This document shows positions 61,295 to 64,000 of a stretch of DNA of 64,000 nt, piece by piece (within the stretch, counting starts at the first letter, position 1; every line of letters begins with the position of its first letter). Made by a program: the position numbers and the translations under genes. This DNA is from Kocuria coralli (GTDB taxonomy: Bacteria; Actinomycetota; Actinomycetes; Actinomycetales; Micrococcaceae). Under the pieces are notes generated by a model. The model searched no databases, was not told where the DNA came from, and saw only the letters and a program-made list of their open reading frames with translations. The stretch spans positions 1 through 64,000 of the forward strand of contig NZ_ML708618.1 in assembly GCF_008831305.1 (NCBI RefSeq), read 5' to 3'.

Positions 61295-63925
61295 ATGGCT
61301 GACAACACGCAGGGCACAGACACGCCCACCACCGTGAACTACCCGGACAAGCCCGCCCTGGAGGGTCTCGAGGAGAAGTACTCCCGGCAGTGGCGCGAGC
61401 AAGGCACCTTCGCCTTCGACGAGGACACCACCCGCGAGCAGGTCTACTCGATCGACACTCCCCCGCCCACGGCCTCGGGATCGCTGCACGTGGGGCACAT
61501 GTTCTCCTACACGCAGACCGACGTCATCGCCCGCTATCAGCGGATGACCGGCAAGAACGTGTTCTACCCGCTCGGGTGGGACGACAACGGGCTGCCCACC
61601 GAACGCCGCGTGCAGAACTACTACGGGGTGCGCTGCGACCCCGCCTACGCCTACGTCGAGGGCTACCGGCCCCCGGAGAAGCCCGCCCGGAACCAGCGGG
61701 ACTGGGACGTGGTCTCCCGCCGCAACTTCATCGAGCTCTGCGAGGAACTGGCGGTCGAGGACGAGAAGGTCTTCGAGCACCTCTTCGCGACCCTGGGCCT
61801 GTCCGTGGACTGGAAGCGGACCTATCGCACCATCGACGACCGCTCCCGCAAGGTCTCCCAGCTCGGCTTCCTCAGGGACTACCGGGCCGGCAACGCCTAC
61901 ATGGCCGAAGCGCCCACCATGTGGGACGTCACCTTCCGCACCGCCGTGGCCCAGGCCGAGATCGAGGACAAGGAACGCGAGGGCGCCTACCACCGCGTTG
62001 CCTTCCACCGGCCCGACGGGGAGAAGGTGTTCATCGAGACCACCCGTCCGGAGCTCCTGGCCTCGTGCGTCGCCCTGGTGGCCCACCCCGACGACGACCG
62101 CTACAAGGCGCTGTTCGGCTCCACCGTGCGCTCTCCCCTGTTCGACGTCGAGGTCGAGGTCAAGGCGCATCACCTGGCCCAGCCCGACAAGGGCTCGGGC
62201 ATCGCGATGATCTGCACCTTCGGCGACCTCACCGACGTCACCTGGTGGCGGGAGCTCGAGCTGCCCACGCGTGCGCTGATCGGCCGCGACGGCCGGTTCG
62301 CCTCCGAGACCCCCGAGTGGATCGCCGCAGGTGCCCCCGCCGAGCGTTATGCCAACGTGGCGAGCAAGACCGTGTTCTCCGCCCAGCAGGCCGTGGTCGA
62401 GATGCTGCGGGAGTCCGGTGATCTGGAAGGCGAGCCCAAGAAGATCACCCACCCCGTGAACTTCTACGAGAAGGGCGACAAGCCCCTCGAGGTCGTGACC
62501 TCCCGCCAGTGGTACTTCCGCAACGGCGGCCGCGACACCGACCTGCGCGATGCCCTGATCCGGCGCGGCCGCGAGATGGACTGGCACCCGCCGTTCATGC
62601 GCTCGCGCTACGAGAACTGGATCGAAGGCCTCAACGGGGACTGGCTGGTCTCACGTCAGCGCTTCTTCGGCGTGCCGATCCCCGTGTGGTACCCGGTCGA
62701 GGCCGACGGCGAGCTCGACTACGACCACCCGATCCTGCCCGCCGAGGAGCAGCTCCCCGTGGACCCCGCCGCCGAGGCGGCTCCCGGGTACACCGAGGAT
62801 CAGCGCGACCAGCCCGGCGGCTTCACGGGCGATCCCGACATCCTGGACACCTGGGCGACGTCGTCGCTGACCCCGCAGATCGCGACCGGCTGGGCCGTGG
62901 ACGAGAAGCTGCACTCCGTGACCTTCCCCATGGACCTCCGTCCCCAGGGCCACGACATCATCCGGACCTGGCTGTTCTCGACCGCGGTGCGGTCGCACTC
63001 CCTGGCGGACACCATCCCCTGGACCAACACCGCGCTGTCCGGGTGGATCCTCGACCCGGACCGCAAGAAGATGTCCAAGTCCAAGGGCAACGTGGTGGTC
63101 CCCCACGAGGTGCTGGAGAAGTACGGCTCGGACGCCGTGCGCTACTGGGCCGCCTCCGCGAAGCTCGGCGCCGACACCGCCTACGACGAAGGCCAGATGA
63201 AGATCGGCCGCCGTCTGGCGATCAAGCTGCTCAACGCCTCCAAGTTCGTGCTGGGGCAAGGTGTCACTGAGGCTTCCGTGATCGGTCCTGGTGCCGATGC
63301 CTCGGTGCTGACCAACGGCCTGGACCGCGCTCTGCTGGCCCGTCTACGCGATGTGGTGACCCAGTCCTCGGAGGCGTTCGCCCGCTACGAGTACGCACGC
63401 GCCCTGCAGCTGACCGAGTCCTTCTTCTGGACCTTCACCGACGACTACGTGGAGCTGGTCAAGGACCGCGCCTACGGTGCCCGGGGTGAGGCCGAGCAGG
63501 CCTCCGTGCACGCGGCCCTGGCCACCACGCTGGATACGCTGCTGCGGCTCTTCGCCCCGGTCATCCCGTTCGCCACCGAAGAGGTCTGGTCCTGGTGGCG
63601 GTCCGGTTCCGTGCACCGCGCGCAGTGGCCGACGGCGGACTCCTTCGCCCCGGCCGTCGCCGACGCGGATCCCGAGGTGCTCGCCGCCGTGGGCCAGGCG
63701 CTCTCCGGGCTGCGCAAGTCCAAGTCGGAGGCCAAGGTCAAGCAGCGCACCGAGGTGCTCTCCGCCACCGTGACCGGCTCCGCCGCCCAGGTGGACCAGG
63801 TGCAGGTCGGGCTGGAGGACCTGAAGGCGGCGGGCAATGCCCGTGAGCTGGCCTTGTCCGAGGGCACGGTGGACGACGGCGGCCTGCTGGTGACCGACGT
63901 CGTGCTGGCCGAGGCCCCGGCCTGA
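61295..63925 (+). CDS. valS: Valyl-tRNA synthetase
   Basis: This 876-residue class I synthetase has HVGH (65-68), GWDDNGLPTERRVQNYYGV, an editing domain, and KKMSKSKGN. It ends with a helical anticodon domain and a short C-terminal arm. Family length and motifs are canonical for the shorter actinobacterial ValS. The ATG follows GGAAGGT closely. It lies apart from folC, unlike the valS-folC order of many bacteria. Confidence 0.96.
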   Translation: MADNTQGTDTPTTVNYPDKPALEGLEEKYSRQWREQGTFAFDEDTTREQVYSIDTPPPTASGSLHVGHMFSYTQTDVIARYQRMTGKNVFYPLGWDDNGLPTERRVQNYYGVRCDPAYAYVEGYRPPEKPARNQRDWDVVSRRNFIELCEELAVEDEKVFEHLFATLGLSVDWKRTYRTIDDRSRKVSQLGFLRDYRAGNAYMAEAPTMWDVTFRTAVAQAEIEDKEREGAYHRVAFHRPDGEKVFIETTRPELLASCVALVAHPDDDRYKALFGSTVRSPLFDVEVEVKAHHLAQPDKGSGIAMICTFGDLTDVTWWRELELPTRALIGRDGRFASETPEWIAAGAPAERYANVASKTVFSAQQAVVEMLRESGDLEGEPKKITHPVNFYEKGDKPLEVVTSRQWYFRNGGRDTDLRDALIRRGREMDWHPPFMRSRYENWIEGLNGDWLVSRQRFFGVPIPVWYPVEADGELDYDHPILPAEEQLPVDPAAEAAPGYTEDQRDQPGGFTGDPDILDTWATSSLTPQIATGWAVDEKLHSVTFPMDLRPQGHDIIRTWLFSTAVRSHSLADTIPWTNTALSGWILDPDRKKMSKSKGNVVVPHEVLEKYGSDAVRYWAASAKLGADTAYDEGQMKIGRRLAIKLLNASKFVLGQGVTEASVIGPGADASVLTNGLDRALLARLRDVVTQSSEAFARYEYARALQLTESFFWTFTDDYVELVKDRAYGARGEAEQASVHAALATTLDTLLRLFAPVIPFATEEVWSWWRSGSVHRAQWPTADSFAPAVADADPEVLAAVGQALSGLRKSKSEAKVKQRTEVLSATVTGSAAQVDQVQVGLEDLKAAGNARELALSEGTVDDGGLLVTDVVLAEAPA

Positions 63926-63950
63926 GGACCGACTGAAGCCCGCTGCTGAC

Positions 63951-64000
63951 GCAGTAATGGGGCCCGGCTACTCATGCGAGTAGCCGGGCCCCATTACTGC
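63951..64000. terminator. 23-bp perfect hairpin after valS
   Basis: Arms 63951-63973 and 63978-64000 are exact complements around atgc, 26 nt past the valS stop. The sequence is unrelated to the GAACCCTCGC family. The window ends at the last base of the arm. Confidence 0.8.

Noticed and set aside
1-64000. CRISPR arrays and rRNA genes
   Set aside because: No regularly spaced short repeats and no rRNA signatures were seen.

Overview
The window is high-GC DNA with GTG and TTG starts, ATGA or GTGA gene overlaps and U-less hairpin terminators. It contains an ileS T-box, a ValS with HVGH and actinobacterial conjugation genes. The right-hand gene order (rsfS, nadD, proA, proB, obg, rpmA, rplU, rne, ndk, folC, ileS, valS) is typical of Micrococcales. 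I infer a Micrococcaceae-like actinobacterium; no 16S gene is present to confirm this.

Region 1, about 1-8.7 kb, is accessory metabolism. It holds a truncated membrane cytochrome b/sulfite-oxidase-fold protein, a small HMA-like protein without CxxC, a formate/nitrite (FNT) channel and an FNR-like regulator sharing a perfect TTGAT-N4-ATCAA box with a CxxC HMA chaperone. A P1B-ATPase with an unusual CPG motif, a cupin, a zinc-less MDR oxidoreductase and an AraC regulator follow. Whether this block is cargo of the adjacent element or a separate island cannot be decided, because the left boundary is not visible.

Region 2, about 8.8-27.9 kb, is an integrative conjugative element (ICE). It carries ArdC, a primase/polymerase, a DUF2637 protein, a ParB-like protein, a mercuric reductase cargo gene behind a MerR-type promoter, two paralogous pilin-like proteins, and VirB6/TrbL-, SCO6880-, VirB4- and VirD4-like proteins. 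An SSB-like protein, a DUF4913-like protein and a large serine recombinase complete it. The recombinase gene reads into a tRNA-Ala(GGC) gene, which marks the right end. The VirD4 gene is broken by two frameshifts, no relaxase is visible, and the recombinase has Thr where the catalytic Ser is expected. Six gene leaders in the element share a repeated motif (CCGTGG-like box, about 10 nt, GCACCTG, then in most copies a hairpin, then the ribosome site). This is the most unusual undescribed-looking feature of the window.

Region 3, about 27.9-51.8 kb, is core chromosome, mostly on the minus strand: ribosome silencing, NAD and proline synthesis, Obg and ribosomal proteins, a TPP-riboswitch thiamine salvage operon, RNase E/G, VKOR (plus strand), Ndk, a bacterial choline/carnitine acyltransferase, and ileS-folC-DUF4233 under a translational T-box.

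Region 4, about 51.9-64 kb, holds purU, an SDR, and a coherent tartrate/D-malate utilisation locus: a divergent DASS transporter, a LysR regulator, a tartrate-type decarboxylating dehydrogenase and glycerate kinase. Two promoters there share a 25-nt-spaced LysR module. A transglutaminase-like protein, DUF488, DUF1648 and valS follow. Long perfect inverted repeats with a shared core and compensated differences close several transcription units.
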